From CAVQGZ01 sp964356295 (GTDB lineage Bacteria; Actinomycetota; Actinomycetes; Jiangellales; Jiangellaceae), in assembly GCA_964356295.1 (NCBI GenBank), contig CAYHHE010000114.1:1-5944 (forward strand): 5,944 nucleotides of DNA, given 5' to 3'. Positions 1 through 5,944 of the stretch are shown here, in pieces (the stretch's first letter is position 1; every line of letters starts with the position of its first letter). Made by a program: the position numbers and the translations under genes. Under the pieces are notes generated by a model. That model searched no databases, had not been told where the DNA came from, and saw only the letters and a program-made list of their open reading frames with translations.

Positions 1-113
1 ACTAGTCTGTCCGCCCCCGGCGAGCAGCCGGTCAGGCCCGGCGCGACCGCCAGAGCGGTGGCAGCCGCGGCTGTCACCGCAAGGAATCGCCTTCGCGTGA
101 GTTCCACCCTCAT
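1..113 (-). CDS. Putative Tat-type lipoprotein, N-terminal part only (runs off left edge)
   Basis: Read on the minus strand from the ATG at 113-111, this encodes 37 codons before the window ends. The N-terminus carries a twin-arginine-like stretch (RRRFL, residues 7-11), an Ala-rich hydrophobic core, and a lipobox LTGC with the cysteine at residue 29. This combination is typical of actinobacterial exported lipoproteins, often substrate-binding proteins or other cell-surface factors sent through the Tat route. A GGAG sequence lies about 10 bases upstream (positions 124-127 on the plus strand) and supports the start. Nothing of the mature domain is visible beyond a few residues after the cysteine, so its function cannot be assigned. 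The gene points away from the transposase remnant that follows. Confidence 0.68.
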   Translation of the reverse strand, partial: MRVELTRRRFLAVTAAAATALAVAPGLTGCSPGADRL

Positions 114-199
114 GACTGACCCGCTCCGATCCTTGGATTGAGGTCGAGCGCCTACTGCATCGTCTCGACGCAAGCCGGAGGACCCCATTTGGTCCAGAG

Positions 200-775
200 T
201 TGCGACTTCGTTCACGGTCCAATCGGCGTGCGTTGGCCGTTGCGACACGAAGCGATCGGCGCTCGCTGTGCCCGAGCAGCGGAACCGGTCGGACAGGCCC
301 AGGCCCTGGAGAACCGGGCGAAGTCGACCTCGAAGTCGACGGTCTCGCGGGAGTCAGTGGAGATGACCGAGTCCGCGCCGGCCGACCTGCTCGCGCGGGA
401 CGTCCCCGAGCTGGATCTGGGCGCGTCGATAATCGATGACGTGCACTTCACCGACCACCTGTGCGTGGTCGCCCTCGGCATCGACCTCGACGGCACCAAG
501 CACCCGCTCGCGGTCGTCGATGGGTCGACCGAGAACACCACCCTCGTCTGTGGCCTGATGATGGGGCTGCGCGACCGCGGGCTGGACACCACCAGGCCGA
601 TCCTGGCCGTCCTCGCTGGCGCCAAGGCGCTGAGCGCGGCGGTTACGGAGGTGTTCGACCACCCGCTCATCCAACGCTGCCAGCCGCGCCACGCTACGCA
701 CCGCGCTGGAACGGCATGCCGCCGCCGGAACTGTCGGATCCGACTGCAACACTCATGACGATCGCAGCCTGATGC
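200..775 (+). pseudogene. Degraded IS256/Mutator-family transposase remnant
   Basis: Pieces of one transposase are spread over three plus-strand frames. A short N-terminal piece resembling the ALAVATRS segment is in frame 2 (about 229-262). The main piece is in frame 3 (about 275-686): EPVG, SKSTVSR, then IIDDVHF, LCVVALGIDLDGTKHPLAVV, GSTEN, GLRDRGLD, and FDHPLIQRCQ. A C-terminal piece, TLRTALERHAAAGTVG, is in frame 1 (about 688-740). In this family the RCQ segment is normally followed by well over 100 residues, including the conserved NAIES region with the third catalytic acid, before the LRxALERH tail. Here the two are directly adjacent, so roughly 400 bp is missing (estimated from remembered family layout). 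The second catalytic site, usually VLDG, reads VLAG. With two frame changes, a lost catalytic Asp and a lost catalytic Glu, it cannot make active transposase. No terminal inverted repeats or target duplication were recognised, so the element ends are approximate. Confidence 0.85.
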
Positions 776-905
776 TCATGCAGGGCCGCTACCGAACTTC
801 CACGGAGATCGAGTCACGCTCCCCGAGAACCGCATGCTTGCCAACCAGAATGGTTGTGCCTGGTGCATGTTGCGGGCTAATGATCGAAGAGCCTCAAATG
901 CCTCA
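776..905. other. AT-richer non-coding spacer with small hairpin and direct repeat
   Basis: This stretch lies between the transposase remnant and the stop codon of the phosphodiesterase gene, and is visibly less GC-rich than its surroundings. It holds an inverted repeat CAACCA/TGGTTG (842-847 and 851-856) with a GAA loop, extendable by GC/GC with one bulged base. It also holds a direct repeat GCCTCA at 891-896 and 900-905, directly next to the stop codon. The hairpin lies 50-70 bases downstream of the minus-strand gene and could help end its transcription, but it has no following T-run. The segment may include the right-hand end of the old insertion sequence. No gene is seen in it. Confidence 0.45.
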
Positions 906-1646
906 TTAGAATAGTTCTTGAATAAGAATGCCCGGCACATCCGTGATGATGGCGTCGACGCCCAGGCTCTGCAACCGATGTGCCTCTCCGACGTCATTGA
1001 CAGTCCAAACGTTGACTGCGAAGCCTTCGGCGCGCGCCCACGCCAGGGTCTCTTCCGTAACGCCAGCGCAATAGGGGTGCAGCGCCTGCGGATGCATTGA
1101 GGACGCGAGCAACTCTGCCTGCTGCTGCTGCGTGAGAGGCGCGACGTAGAGGAAGCCAAGATCGATCGTCGGCTCCAGCCGGCGGAGAGTCACCAGGGTC
1201 ATGGGGTTGAAGCTGGAGACGATCACCTGCTCGAACAGGCGCCGTTCGCGGAGTAGGCACGCAACAGCCTCCGCTGCGGGCCCGGCGTCATCGGCAAGGC
1301 TCTTGACCTCAACGTTGACCCGACAACGGTCGCCTACCAGGTCAAGGACTTCGTCCAGCGTTGGAACGCCTACGGCGGCGAAGCGCGCATCGAAGTGGCT
1401 GCCTGCATCGAGACAGGCCAGTTCTGCGGCGGTCAAGGCTGTCACGGGGCCGTGACCGTTGGTGGTCCCTTCGAGGTCGAAGTCGTGGATGACTACCAGC
1501 CGGCCATCTCGGCTCAGATGCACGTCCAGCTCGACACCGTCGGCGCCCAGCTCGAGGGCGCGCGCGAAGGCCGGCATCGTGTTCTCGGGCGCTTCGCAGA
1601 GCGCCCCCCGATGCGCAATGATCTGCGGCGAGCGTAGCCCCGCCAT
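906..1646 (-). CDS. Glycerophosphodiester phosphodiesterase (GDPD family)
   Basis: The product (246 residues) belongs to the metal-dependent GDPD family, which hydrolyses glycerophosphodiesters from phospholipid turnover to glycerol 3-phosphate and an alcohol. The TIM-barrel signature is complete. It has HRG at 12-14, PENT at 20-23, GADGVELDV at 34-42 with metal-ligand Glu39 and Asp41, catalytic HD at 54-55, TTNG at 61-64, VNVEVK at 110-115 with Glu113, WTVN at 214-217, and a closing ITDVP. The usual Arg before TTNG is Gly here, a small departure. Length fits the single-domain UgpQ-like class. There is no signal peptide, so it is probably cytosolic. The frame is open for another 106 codons upstream, but family similarity begins just after the ATG at 1646, and AAAGGGG (1652-1658) sits 5 bases before it. 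I therefore chose this start. It does not share an operon with its neighbours. The substrate is not determinable from sequence. Confidence 0.9.
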   Translation of the reverse strand: MAGLRSPQIIAHRGALCEAPENTMPAFARALELGADGVELDVHLSRDGRLVVIHDFDLEGTTNGHGPVTALTAAELACLDAGSHFDARFAAVGVPTLDEVLDLVGDRCRVNVEVKSLADDAGPAAEAVACLLRERRLFEQVIVSSFNPMTLVTLRRLEPTIDLGFLYVAPLTQQQQAELLASSMHPQALHPYCAGVTEETLAWARAEGFAVNVWTVNDVGEAHRLQSLGVDAIITDVPGILIQELF

Positions 1647-1651
1647 GTGAG

Positions 1652-1658
1652 CCCCTTT
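1652..1658 (-). promoter_or_regulatory. Ribosome binding site deciding the phosphodiesterase start
   Basis: Read on the minus strand, AAAGGGG is followed by a 5-base spacer and then the ATG at 1646. It supports this start over the longer in-frame extension that runs up to position 1964. Confidence 0.6.
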
Positions 1659-1670
1659 CGGTGCGGGGTT

Positions 1671-1716
1671 ATCGAGCGTCAGCTGCCGGCCTTCGCGACC
1701 GGACTGGCCGCTCGAT
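1671..1716. repeat. Imperfect inverted repeat (46 bp)
   Basis: The outer arms ATCGAGCG (1671-1678) and CGCTCGAT (1709-1716) are perfect complements. The inner parts also pair, CAG with CTG and CCGG with CCGG, leaving a loop of about nine bases and a few bulges. It is located 25 bases upstream of the phosphodiesterase start codon and just after the end of the Mrr-like remnant on the same strand. No T-run follows on either side. It could be an old factor-dependent terminator of the remnant gene, an operator, or a structured leader for the phosphodiesterase mRNA. The sequence does not decide between these. Confidence 0.55.
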
Positions 1717-1868
1717 GAATGGCTGTCGATGAGCGTTATGGGCTTGTCGGTCACCCAGGCGCGCGCTGCCTGGCTGATGCCTCCTGTGGTGACGAGAAAG
1801 AACCCATGTGTGGCGCCGCTGACTGTCACCTCGCCGACGGTGCCTCGGTGCCAAGGGCCGCCGCGCAT
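1710..1868 (-). pseudogene. Possible Mrr-type restriction endonuclease remnant (C-terminal core)
   Basis: On the minus strand this segment translates to a peptide containing GATHGFFLVTTGG, ISQAARAW and KPITLID. It matches the pattern known for the end of the Mrr catalytic domain (PD-(D/E)xK nuclease fold): G-A-T-x-G-F-x-V-T-T/S, then A-x-x-[FW]A, then a short strand ending in L-I-D-G. The usual Gly after LID is Ser here. The upstream half of the domain, with the catalytic Asp and the QxK motif, is not recognisable in any frame, so no active nuclease is encoded. The segment lies in the same open frame as the downstream phosphodiesterase, without a stop codon between them, but an internal RBS serves the latter. 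The alternative is chance open frame in GC-rich DNA. The ordered motif match makes that less likely but does not exclude it. Confidence 0.42.
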
Positions 1869-2120
1869 CGTACTTGGCTCCGATGGGGCAAGGTCCTGCA
1901 TCTGAGGAAATGACACAGCGCCTGCTCTTGTCGGCCGTACCTGCCAGTGCCAGTGCCGCACCATCTCCCGTGTCCGCCGGAGGGTAGACCCCGCGGGGGC
2001 AGCGCGGGCAACAGCGAGTTGTCGGCTGCGCGGTGTGTCGTCCGGATCCCGAGCGATTTCGGCGGAACGTCATCCCGTGCCGCCCACCAGGCTTCAGACT
2101 CTGCTCACCAGCTCTGGGTT
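1869..2120. promoter_or_regulatory. Upstream region of the trehalose operon, promoter not resolved
   Basis: This 250-base stretch between the Mrr-like remnant and treB should contain the treBC promoter and any operator. A perfect 10-bp palindrome CCCCGCGGGG lies at 1989-1998, and a weak CCGA/TCGG pair occurs near 2050-2063. The repeat CCAGTG occurs twice in tandem near 1942-1955. I could not identify a convincing -35/-10 pair or a LacI/GntR-type operator of the kind known for TreR regulators. A frame in phase with treB opens at 2035, but it encodes nothing resembling the EIIB family before the ATG at 2131. Confidence 0.35.
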
Positions 2121-2126
2121 GGAGGG
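2121..2126 (+). promoter_or_regulatory. Ribosome binding site of treB
   Basis: GGAGGG is followed by a 4-base spacer and the ATG at 2131. It places the translation start 32 codons inside the longest open frame, exactly where similarity to the EIIB domain begins. Confidence 0.65.
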
Positions 2127-2130
2127 CGTC

Positions 2131-3600
2131 ATGAAGCAGCTCACCGAAGCCGCCGAACAGATCGTGCGGGCTCTGGGGGGTCCGGACAACATCGTGGCCG
2201 CCACGCACTGCATCACTCGGCTGCGTTTCGCCCTGGCCGACGACGACCGCGTGGATGCGGCCGCACTCGACGCCGTCGACATGGTGAAGGGCTCGTTCTC
2301 TGCGGGGGGCCAGTTCCAGGTGATCATCGGAGCGGGCTTGGTCGACAAGGTCTACGCCGAGGTCCTGGAGGTCGCCGAGATCGGCAGCGCCACGAAGGAG
2401 GAGGTCAAGGCGGCCGGAGCGGAGAAGCTGGGCAGCGGTGAGCGGTTGATCAAGATCTTCGCCGACATCTTCGTGCCCCTGCTGCCAGCTCTGGTCACGG
2501 CTGGTCTGCTGATGGGCATCAACAACCTGCTGACCGCTCCGGACATCTTCTTCGATGGCGAGTCCGTGGTGGACCGCTACGCCGGCCTGACGGACATCGC
2601 CGGGATCATCAACCTGATCGCCAACACGTCGTTCGTGTTCCTGCCGGTGCTGATCGGCTGGTCGGCGGTGAAGCGGTTCGGCGGCAACCCACTGCTGGGC
2701 ATCGTGCTGGGGGCGATGCTGGTGCACCCAGATCTGCTGAACGCGTGGGCGTACGGCGCTGCCGCCGAGGGTGGCCTGGTGCCGACGTGGGAGATCTTCG
2801 GTCTGGAGATCTCCCAGATTGGCTACCAGGGGCAGGTGCTGCCGATCTTGGTGGCGTCCTGGGTGCTGGTGCGGATCGAGCTGTGGGCGAAGGCGCGCAT
2901 CCCGGAGGGCTTCCAGCTACTGCTGGTCGCCCCCATCGCGCTGCTGACCACCGGCTTCTTGTCCTTCCTGGTCATCGGGCCGATCACGTTCGCGATCGGT
3001 AACGCGCTGGCCGACGTGCTCGTGGCACTGTTCGACGTGGCGCCGTGGCTGGGGGGCCTGCTGTACGGGACGTTCTACGCCCCGCTGGTCATAACCGGCA
3101 TGCACCACACGTTCCTCGCCGTCGACCTACAACTGCTCAGCTCCACGGGAACGACGTTCCTGTGGCCGATGCTGGCGCTGTCCAACATCGCCCAGGGCTC
3201 CGCGGCGATCGCCATGTTCTTCGTCTTCCGCACCGAGAAGCAGAAGGGGCTGGCGCTCACGTCCGGGATCTCGGCCTATCTGGGCATCACCGAGCCAGCG
3301 ATCTTCGGGGTGAACCTGCGGTACAAGTACCCCTTCTTCATCGGCATGGCCGCCTCTGGCCTGGCCGGGATGATCATCTCCATCGGCGGCGTCCTGGCCA
3401 ACAGCATCGGTGTGGGGGGTCTGCCCGGCATCTTCTCGATCCAGACCTCGGACTGGGGCCTGTTCTTCGTCGGCATGCTGATCGTCTTCACCATCCCGCT
3501 GGTCGCGACCTACCTGTACGCGCGGCGGCAGTTCGCCGCGCAGGATCCTGCCGAGGAACGCCAGGACGAAGTGGCCGCTCTGGCCCCCGCGGAGGTATGA
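2131..3600 (+). CDS. treB: PTS trehalose-specific EIIBC permease
   Basis: The product (489 residues) is a membrane permease that takes up trehalose and phosphorylates it to trehalose 6-phosphate, using phosphate passed from PEP through EI, HPr and an EIIA. The EIIB domain (about 1-90) carries the active-site signature HCITRLRF with phospho-cysteine Cys27, then MVKGSF at 51-56 and GQFQVIIG at 60-67. After a linker, the EIIC domain (about 105-475) has multiple hydrophobic segments. These include FVPLLPAL, WSAVKRFGGNPLLGIVLG, YGTFYAPLVITGMHHT (His325, His326), LSNIAQGSA, and the substrate-loop motif GITEPAIFG with Glu388. Several stretches closely resemble E. coli TreB, and the next gene fixes trehalose as the likely substrate over sucrose or other alpha-glucosides. 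Length is close to TreB (about 470) and there is no EIIA domain at the C-terminus, so EIIA-Glc or a similar protein must act in trans. The stop codon is one base before treC. Confidence 0.93.
   Translation: MKQLTEAAEQIVRALGGPDNIVAATHCITRLRFALADDDRVDAAALDAVDMVKGSFSAGGQFQVIIGAGLVDKVYAEVLEVAEIGSATKEEVKAAGAEKLGSGERLIKIFADIFVPLLPALVTAGLLMGINNLLTAPDIFFDGESVVDRYAGLTDIAGIINLIANTSFVFLPVLIGWSAVKRFGGNPLLGIVLGAMLVHPDLLNAWAYGAAAEGGLVPTWEIFGLEISQIGYQGQVLPILVASWVLVRIELWAKARIPEGFQLLLVAPIALLTTGFLSFLVIGPITFAIGNALADVLVALFDVAPWLGGLLYGTFYAPLVITGMHHTFLAVDLQLLSSTGTTFLWPMLALSNIAQGSAAIAMFFVFRTEKQKGLALTSGISAYLGITEPAIFGVNLRYKYPFFIGMAASGLAGMIISIGGVLANSIGVGGLPGIFSIQTSDWGLFFVGMLIVFTIPLVATYLYARRQFAAQDPAEERQDEVAALAPAEV
3591..3596 (+). 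promoter_or_regulatory. Ribosome binding site of treC inside the end of treB
   Basis: GGAGGT lies within the last codons of treB, 5 bases before the treC ATG at 3602. The treB stop codon falls between it and that ATG, an arrangement that favours coupled translation of the two proteins. Confidence 0.7.
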
Positions 3601-3601
3601 C

Positions 3602-5308
3602 ATGCCCGAGCAGATCGACGACCTGTCGTGGAAGAGGACGGCAGTCGTCTACCAGATCTACCCGAAGTCGTTCCAGGACACGACCGGCAGCGGCGAGGGC
3701 GACATCGAGGGCATCGTCGCCCGGCTGGACTACATCAAGACCCTGGGTTGCGATGTCGTCTGGCTGACCCCGATCTACGACTCCCCGCAGCGCGACAACG
3801 GCTACGACATCCGCTCCTACCACCGCATCTACGCCCCCTACGGCACGATGTCCGACTTCGAGCACCTGCTCGCCGAGGTTCATGCCCGGGACATGCGGCT
3901 GATCATGGACATGGTCGTCAACCACACGTCGACGGAGCACGAGTGGTTCGTGCAGTCCCGGTCGTCCCGGGACAACCCCTACCGAGACTTCTACACCTGG
4001 CGTGACCCTGCTCCGGACGGTGGGCCGCCGACCAACTGGCAGTCCAAGTTCGGCGGCCCGTCCTGGTCGTTCGACGCCGCCACCGGTCAGTACTACCTGC
4101 ACCTGTTCGACGTCACCCAGGCCGACCTCAACTGGGAGAACCCACAGGTGCGGCAGGCGTGCTACGAGATGATGCGGTGGTGGCTGGCCAAGGGGGTCGA
4201 CGGATTCCGGCTCGACGTGGTCAACCTGCTGTCGAAGGACCAGGCCTTCCCCCAGGCCCCGCCGGGCAGCGACGGGCGGGAGTTCTACACCGACGGCCCC
4301 CGCATCCACGAGTTCCTGCAGGAGATGAACCGGGAGGTCTTCGGTCCCGGAGGCCACCTCACCGTGGGGGAGATGTCGTCGACCAGCATCGAGCGTTGCG
4401 TCCAGTACACGAATCCCGACAGCCGTGAGCTGGACATGACGTTCTCGTTCCACCATCTCAAGGTCGACTACCCCGACGGGCAGAAGTGGACAGCCGCACC
4501 CTACGACTTCATCGCGCTCAAGCAGATACTGAGCGACTGGCAGACAGGCATGGCCTCGGGTGGAGGCTGGAATGCCCTGTTCTGGTGCAACCACGACCAG
4601 CCCAGAGTCGTGTCCCGATTCGGGGACGACCGCGGCTCCCGCCAGTCCTCGGCCACCATGCTCGCCACCGTCCTGCACCTCATGCAGGGAACGCCGTACA
4701 TCTACCAGGGCGAGGAGCTGGGCATGACCAACCCCGGGTACCCGAGCATCTCCTACTACCGCGACGTCGAAACGCTCAACGCCTACGACTCCATGATCAC
4801 CGCCGGCGTGCACGAGCCGGCGGTGCTGGAGATCCTGGCAGCGAAGTCACGGGACAACGGCCGCACCCCGATGCACTGGACCCCCGGACGGCATGCCGGG
4901 TTCACCGACGCCGAAGAACCCTGGATCGAGGTCGCGCCCAACGCCGGCCACGTCAACGCCGAGGCCGAGCTCGCCGACCCCTCCTCGGTCTTCTGGTACT
5001 ACCACCGCCTCATCCGCCTGCGCAAGTCCATGCCGCTGGTCACCACGGGTCGGTACGAGCCGCTCGACCTGCACCACCCTCAGGTCTTCGCCTACCTGCG
5101 GCACGGCGAGGGCGAAGCCCTGCTCGTCGCCGCTAACGCCAGCGGTACCGATATCGACTACCCCTGGCCCGCGCCCGCCACCGCGTACCGTTCGCGAACG
5201 GTGCTGCTCGGCAACCTCGGCAGCCCCGCGGAGCACCCTGACCGTGTGACACTGAGGCCCTGGGAGGCCGTGGTGTGGCACCTGACCACCGAGGAGGAGC
5301 GCGCATGA
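3602..5308 (+). CDS. treC: Trehalose-6-phosphate hydrolase (phosphotrehalase, GH13)
   Basis: The product (568 residues) is a cytosolic GH13 alpha-glucosidase that splits trehalose 6-phosphate into glucose and glucose 6-phosphate, the step after TreB. The N-terminus has the family opening VVYQIYPKSFQDTTGSG (residues about 16-32). Conserved region I is DMVVNH at 103-108, and region II is GFRLDVVN with nucleophile Asp205. Region III is VGEMS with acid/base Glu257, and region IV is NHDQPR with transition-state Asp332. SKFGG, QADLNWENP, YIYQGEELGMTN and YRDVET are also typical of phosphotrehalases. All catalytic residues are present, and the length is slightly above E. coli TreC (about 550). A beta-rich C-terminal domain follows the barrel. 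The gene starts one base after treB and its stop overlaps the next ATG, so the three genes form one transcription unit. Related oligo-1,6-glucosidases are the main alternative, but linkage to the PTS gene argues against them. Confidence 0.95.
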   Translation: MPEQIDDLSWKRTAVVYQIYPKSFQDTTGSGEGDIEGIVARLDYIKTLGCDVVWLTPIYDSPQRDNGYDIRSYHRIYAPYGTMSDFEHLLAEVHARDMRLIMDMVVNHTSTEHEWFVQSRSSRDNPYRDFYTWRDPAPDGGPPTNWQSKFGGPSWSFDAATGQYYLHLFDVTQADLNWENPQVRQACYEMMRWWLAKGVDGFRLDVVNLLSKDQAFPQAPPGSDGREFYTDGPRIHEFLQEMNREVFGPGGHLTVGEMSSTSIERCVQYTNPDSRELDMTFSFHHLKVDYPDGQKWTAAPYDFIALKQILSDWQTGMASGGGWNALFWCNHDQPRVVSRFGDDRGSRQSSATMLATVLHLMQGTPYIYQGEELGMTNPGYPSISYYRDVETLNAYDSMITAGVHEPAVLEILAAKSRDNGRTPMHWTPGRHAGFTDAEEPWIEVAPNAGHVNAEAELADPSSVFWYYHRLIRLRKSMPLVTTGRYEPLDLHHPQVFAYLRHGEGEALLVAANASGTDIDYPWPAPATAYRSRTVLLGNLGSPAEHPDRVTLRPWEAVVWHLTTEEERA

Positions 5309-5667
5309 CTCGCCCGCGCACGCATCGAGCGAGGACGGTGCTCGTCGGTGTGGTCGTCGCCATCGTTGCGACTGGCTGCGGCGGCACGGACGACTCCTTG
5401 GCCGACAACCCCGATCCTGTCTACGGCCCAGCCATCACCGAGCAGCAAGCCGTCGACGCCGCCCTCACCGTGACCCCGGGCGAGGTGGTCGATGTCGTCG
5501 TCGACACCGACCGCGGCATGAGTGTCCTCTCCGTGGTCATCCGCCGCTCCGACGGCGTCCTCGTCGGCACCACCGTCGAGGCGAACACCGGAGAAGTGCT
5601 CAAGGCAGAGCAGCTCACCGACGACGGCCGCGTCCCCGGCGACGGCGGACCGGTCGACACCCCTTGA
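5305..5667 (+). CDS. Small predicted lipoprotein with PepSY-like domain
   Basis: The product (120 residues) begins with basic residues, a hydrophobic segment VLVGVVVAIVA and a lipobox ATGC with Cys25, so it should be a lipid-anchored protein on the outer face of the membrane. After a short acidic linker, residues about 44-101 fit the PepSY pattern. There is ITEQQAVDAAL (helix start), a PGEVVDVVVD strand, a variable strand with SVVIRRSDG, and VEANTGEVLKAE, which matches the characteristic D/N-x-x-TGEVL ending. PepSY domains are found in peptidase propeptides, where they inhibit the protease, and in many stand-alone envelope proteins of unknown role. The ATG overlaps the treC stop (ATGA), and GAGGAGGAG (5291-5299) precedes it by 5 bases, so translation is probably coupled to treC. 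Its job in trehalose use is unknown. It may simply share the promoter. An in-frame start ten codons earlier exists but would spoil the signal peptide. Confidence 0.8.
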   Translation: MTRPRTHRARTVLVGVVVAIVATGCGGTDDSLADNPDPVYGPAITEQQAVDAALTVTPGEVVDVVVDTDRGMSVLSVVIRRSDGVLVGTTVEANTGEVLKAEQLTDDGRVPGDGGPVDTP

Positions 5668-5944
5668 CCGCCAGCCCGACACCACGGGGGCCTTGAAGGA
5701 GGCTTGACCCGCACCGTCGCGCTCGTCGCGCTCGTCGAGGTCGGCAAGACGGTCCCTGCGACAAGCCCGGTCCGGCTGATCCGATCCCCCGCACATGCCT
5801 GCCGCGAAGGAGAGGGGCCGGGGCCTGGTCGACCAATCACCTCAGAAGGCGTCCACGGATCGAGGTCGGGTCGCTGATGCTGCTGCTAGCGGCGCCGGTA
5901 GGCCTGGCCTCGGTGGCTGACGTGGAGCACCCGGACGGCGCCCT
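5668..5944. other. Region after the operon, no confident gene
   Basis: A strong AAGGAGG sequence (5696-5702) is followed after one base by TTG (5704), which opens a 57-codon frame to the TGA at 5875. Its first 16 codons (TRTVALVALVE...) have G/C third positions and could be the start of a decayed gene, but the rest looks non-coding and the spacing is too tight for normal initiation. The 9-bp unit GTCGCGCTC occurs twice in tandem at about 5715-5732. Near the right edge an ATG at 5877, with GAGGT 10 bases upstream, begins MLLLAAPVGLASVADV and stays open to the window end. It might be a hydrophobic N-terminus or a chance frame. No clear rho-independent terminator for the tre operon is visible. 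Confidence 0.3.

Noticed and set aside
1..6. ACTAGT at the very first bases as a cloning junction
   Set aside because: The reading frame of the lipoprotein runs smoothly through it, and one hexamer at a window edge is not evidence of a junction.
180..195. Inverted repeat GGACC/GGTCC near the lipoprotein gene and transposase remnant
   Set aside because: Five base pairs with a six-base loop is expected by chance, and no matching copy was found at the other end of the remnant to make it an IS terminus.
1647..1964. Extending the phosphodiesterase to a 352-residue protein from 1964
   Set aside because: GDPD similarity starts just after the ATG at 1646, which has its own RBS. The extension resembles a different protein family.
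1989..1998. CCCCGCGGGG palindrome as a treB operator
   Set aside because: Short GC palindromes are common in such DNA and it does not match the known TreR-type operator style, so it is mentioned only within the upstream region.
2035..2130. A GTG start for treB 32 codons upstream
   Set aside because: The added residues do not resemble any EIIB N-terminus, and GGAGGG precedes the ATG at 2131.
1669..2727. A long minus-strand open frame of 352 codons opposite the start of treB
   Set aside because: Its peptide is rich in Gln, His, Arg and Asp with no domain pattern, and lies antisense to a well-recognised EIIBC gene. It is a typical shadow frame of GC-rich DNA.
3488..4813. A minus-strand open frame of 441 codons opposite treC
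   Set aside because: The Val/Gly/Asp/Arg-rich product has no recognisable motif, and treC on the other strand has every catalytic residue of its family.
5795..5935. ATG-initiated frame beginning MPAAKERGRG after the PepSY gene
   Set aside because: It has no RBS, a composition like random GC-rich translation, and ends before the window edge without any motif.

Overview
The window comes from a high-GC Gram-positive bacterium (Actinomycetota). The evidence is strong G/C third-position bias, GGAGG-type ribosome binding sites, lipobox signal peptides, and transposase, EIIBC and trehalose-6-phosphate hydrolase sequences that read like actinobacterial family members. Genus cannot be told from the sequence alone. 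All assignments are by eye from motifs, without database searches.

Left third (1-2130): a patchy accessory region. At the left edge, on the minus strand, is the first 37 codons of a lipoprotein with a twin-arginine-like signal peptide. It is followed by a wrecked IS256/Mutator-family transposase (about 200-775, plus strand) that has two frame changes, an Asp-to-Ala change at a catalytic site and a large internal deletion. A short AT-richer spacer leads to an apparently intact glycerophosphodiester phosphodiesterase gene on the minus strand (906-1646). Its reading frame continues open upstream into a segment resembling the C-terminal core of an Mrr-type restriction endonuclease (about 1710-1868), interpreted as a gene remnant. 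A 46-bp imperfect inverted repeat lies between the two. About 260 bp of further non-coding DNA then leads to the next operon.

Right two thirds (2131-5667): a compact plus-strand operon for trehalose use. treB (PTS trehalose EIIBC) imports trehalose and phosphorylates it to trehalose 6-phosphate. treC (GH13 phospho-alpha-glucosidase) cleaves that to glucose and glucose 6-phosphate. The third gene overlaps treC by four bases (ATGA) and encodes a small predicted lipoprotein with a PepSY-like domain, an unexpected partner for a sugar PTS. The EIIA component and any TreR-type regulator are not in the window, so EIIA must come from elsewhere in the genome.

Right edge (5668-5944): no convincing gene. 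There is a strong Shine-Dalgarno sequence with no well-spaced start, a tandem 9-bp repeat, and a possible hydrophobic N-terminus running off the end.

No CRISPR array, tRNA, rRNA or recognised defence system is intact here. The points most worth following are the treBC-coupled PepSY lipoprotein and the layered remnants of transposase and Mrr-like nuclease around the phosphodiesterase gene.
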